Positions 63,523 through 64,000 of a DNA stretch of 64,000 nucleotides are shown piece after piece. Both the position numbers and the translations under genes were made by a program. Below the pieces are notes generated by a model. That model saw nothing but the letters and a program-made list of their open reading frames with translations, was not told where the DNA came from and did not search any database. Each line of letters starts with the position of its first letter. The stretch's first letter is position 1. Origin of the DNA: CBDCZY01 sp965224745 (GTDB taxonomy: Bacteria; Pseudomonadota; Gammaproteobacteria; Methylococcales; Methylomonadaceae); the NCBI GenBank assembly GCA_965224745.1, contig CBDCZY010000002.1, forward strand, positions 62,001 to 126,000. The letters run 5' to 3'.

Positions 63523-63798
63523 TTATTTGTTTAAAAATCTAAGGTATTTGTTGTTTTCTAATACTCGAGTTACTTCAAATATCAGTGCCTGTTTGATCTT
63601 ACTTTTAACTGAATTATCTTGGCTAAATTCAAGAGCTAATTCGTATTCATTCCCTGCATCGGCTTCAAACTCAACAGTATAAACAGTGAATAATAGTAGG
63701 TATTTTGTTTCTGTTTTAACTTTTATATTTTGAAAATTAACCGGTAAGCCATTCTCAAAATAATTAGGGTCGGAGAAAGGAAATAGGGGACAGACCAC
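63523..63798 (-). CDS. Hypothetical protein, N-terminus probably cut by a transposase element
   Basis: 91 residues. The GTG start and first ~7 residues (VCPLFPF) are encoded by the terminal motif of the adjacent Y1 transposase element, so the native start is probably lost. The remainder (VNFQNIKVKTETKYLLLFTVY, ALEFSQDNSVKSKIKQALIF) looks like a beta-sheet-plus-helix domain; no family recognised. Confidence 0.4.
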   Translation of the reverse strand: MVCPLFPFSDPNYFENGLPVNFQNIKVKTETKYLLLFTVYTVEFEADAGNEYELALEFSQDNSVKSKIKQALIFEVTRVLENNKYLRFLNK

Positions 63799-64000
63799 TA
63801 TTGTTTTTCATTCTTAACTGGCCTCCCTGCCTTCCCAGGTTGTACACGCCTTCCCAAAGCTTTGCTGATTTCTTCCTTGAAACGATCATTTCCCAAAACA
63901 AAATTACCATTCGTCGCCTTACGTATTTCATCTACCAAACTAGGCTCCAGACTGTATCGAAATAATTCACGATAACTTGCCTGTCGCGCCATCTCCGTTA
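63786..64000 (-). mobile_element. REP-type Y1 transposase element, copy 2 (runs off window)
   Basis: Starts with ggggacagaccac, as copy 1. From about 63808 it is identical to copy 1 as far as the window shows; the two differ only in a short stretch around the stop codon. Confidence 0.8.
63798..64000 (-). CDS. REP-associated Y1 transposase, C-terminal part (partial)
   Basis: The frame is open to the window edge. It encodes the same C-terminal end as the gene at 56117-56809 (MARQASYRELFRYSL, ALGRRVQPGKAGRPVKNEK) plus one extra glutamine before the stop. The catalytic part lies outside the window. Confidence 0.85.
   Translation of the reverse strand, partial: TEMARQASYRELFRYSLEPSLVDEIRKATNGNFVLGNDRFKEEISKALGRRVQPGKAGRPVKNEKQ

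Overview
This window looks like part of a low-GC, methylotrophic gammaproteobacterium, most plausibly a type I methanotroph (Methylococcales). The main evidence is a minus-strand ribulose monophosphate (RuMP) gene group at 17.0-23.6 kb: hexulose-6-phosphate synthase, phosphohexuloisomerase, transketolase, transaldolase and a class II fructose-bisphosphate aldolase. Around it is ordinary gammaproteobacterial housekeeping: lptD-surA diverging from amgK-murU, a bamA-skp-fabZ-lpxA-rnhB-dnaE cluster, efp with both of its lysylation enzymes, and a LetA/LetB-type lipid transport locus. The genus cannot be fixed from the sequence alone.

Layout. 0-4.5 kb is a transposon scrapyard: the end of a YheT-type hydrolase gene, a C-terminal scrap of uvrD, a scrap of a Y1 (REP-type) transposase, an IS110-family transposase with a long non-coding upstream end, and a second Y1 transposase gene cut in two by an ISKra4-type element that left an 8-bp target duplication. 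4.7-12.8 kb holds three large exported redox proteins: a beta-propeller/c-heme protein, a SCO1 domain fused to cytochrome c, and a 1240-residue multicopper oxidase. This is a candidate extracytoplasmic metal-oxidation or copper-linked module. 12.8-16.3 kb holds gamma-glutamyltransferase flanked by two copies of a hairpin-forming repeat. 16.3-24.7 kb holds an esterase, the RuMP genes and a sugar-nucleotide epimerase. 24.8-47.7 kb is the conserved envelope, replication and EF-P core.

47.8-64 kb is accessory DNA. It begins with tRNA-Pro, tRNA-Arg and tRNA-His genes, broken by a Fic pseudogene that has lost its catalytic core and by a tyrosine-integrase remnant next to tRNA-His. After pyrF come an ISNCY-like transposase, a toxin-tail/immunity-like pair, a small peptide with a double-glycine-type leader, an Asp-rich secreted protein, two beta-propeller-like ORFs, a second Y1 transposase family present in two copies about 7.7 kb apart, a DD35E insertion sequence interrupted by an intact IS21-type element (6-bp target duplication), and several small orphan genes.

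Functional logic. The RuMP genes fix formaldehyde and regenerate ribulose-5-phosphate. An intrinsic-terminator hairpin sits just in front of the fba ribosome-binding site and looks like an attenuator. The most interesting candidates for follow-up are the multicopper-oxidase/SCO-cytochrome/propeller-cytochrome group, the double-glycine leader peptide, the repeat-rich membrane protein between tkt and tal, and the two-copy hairpin element around ggt.
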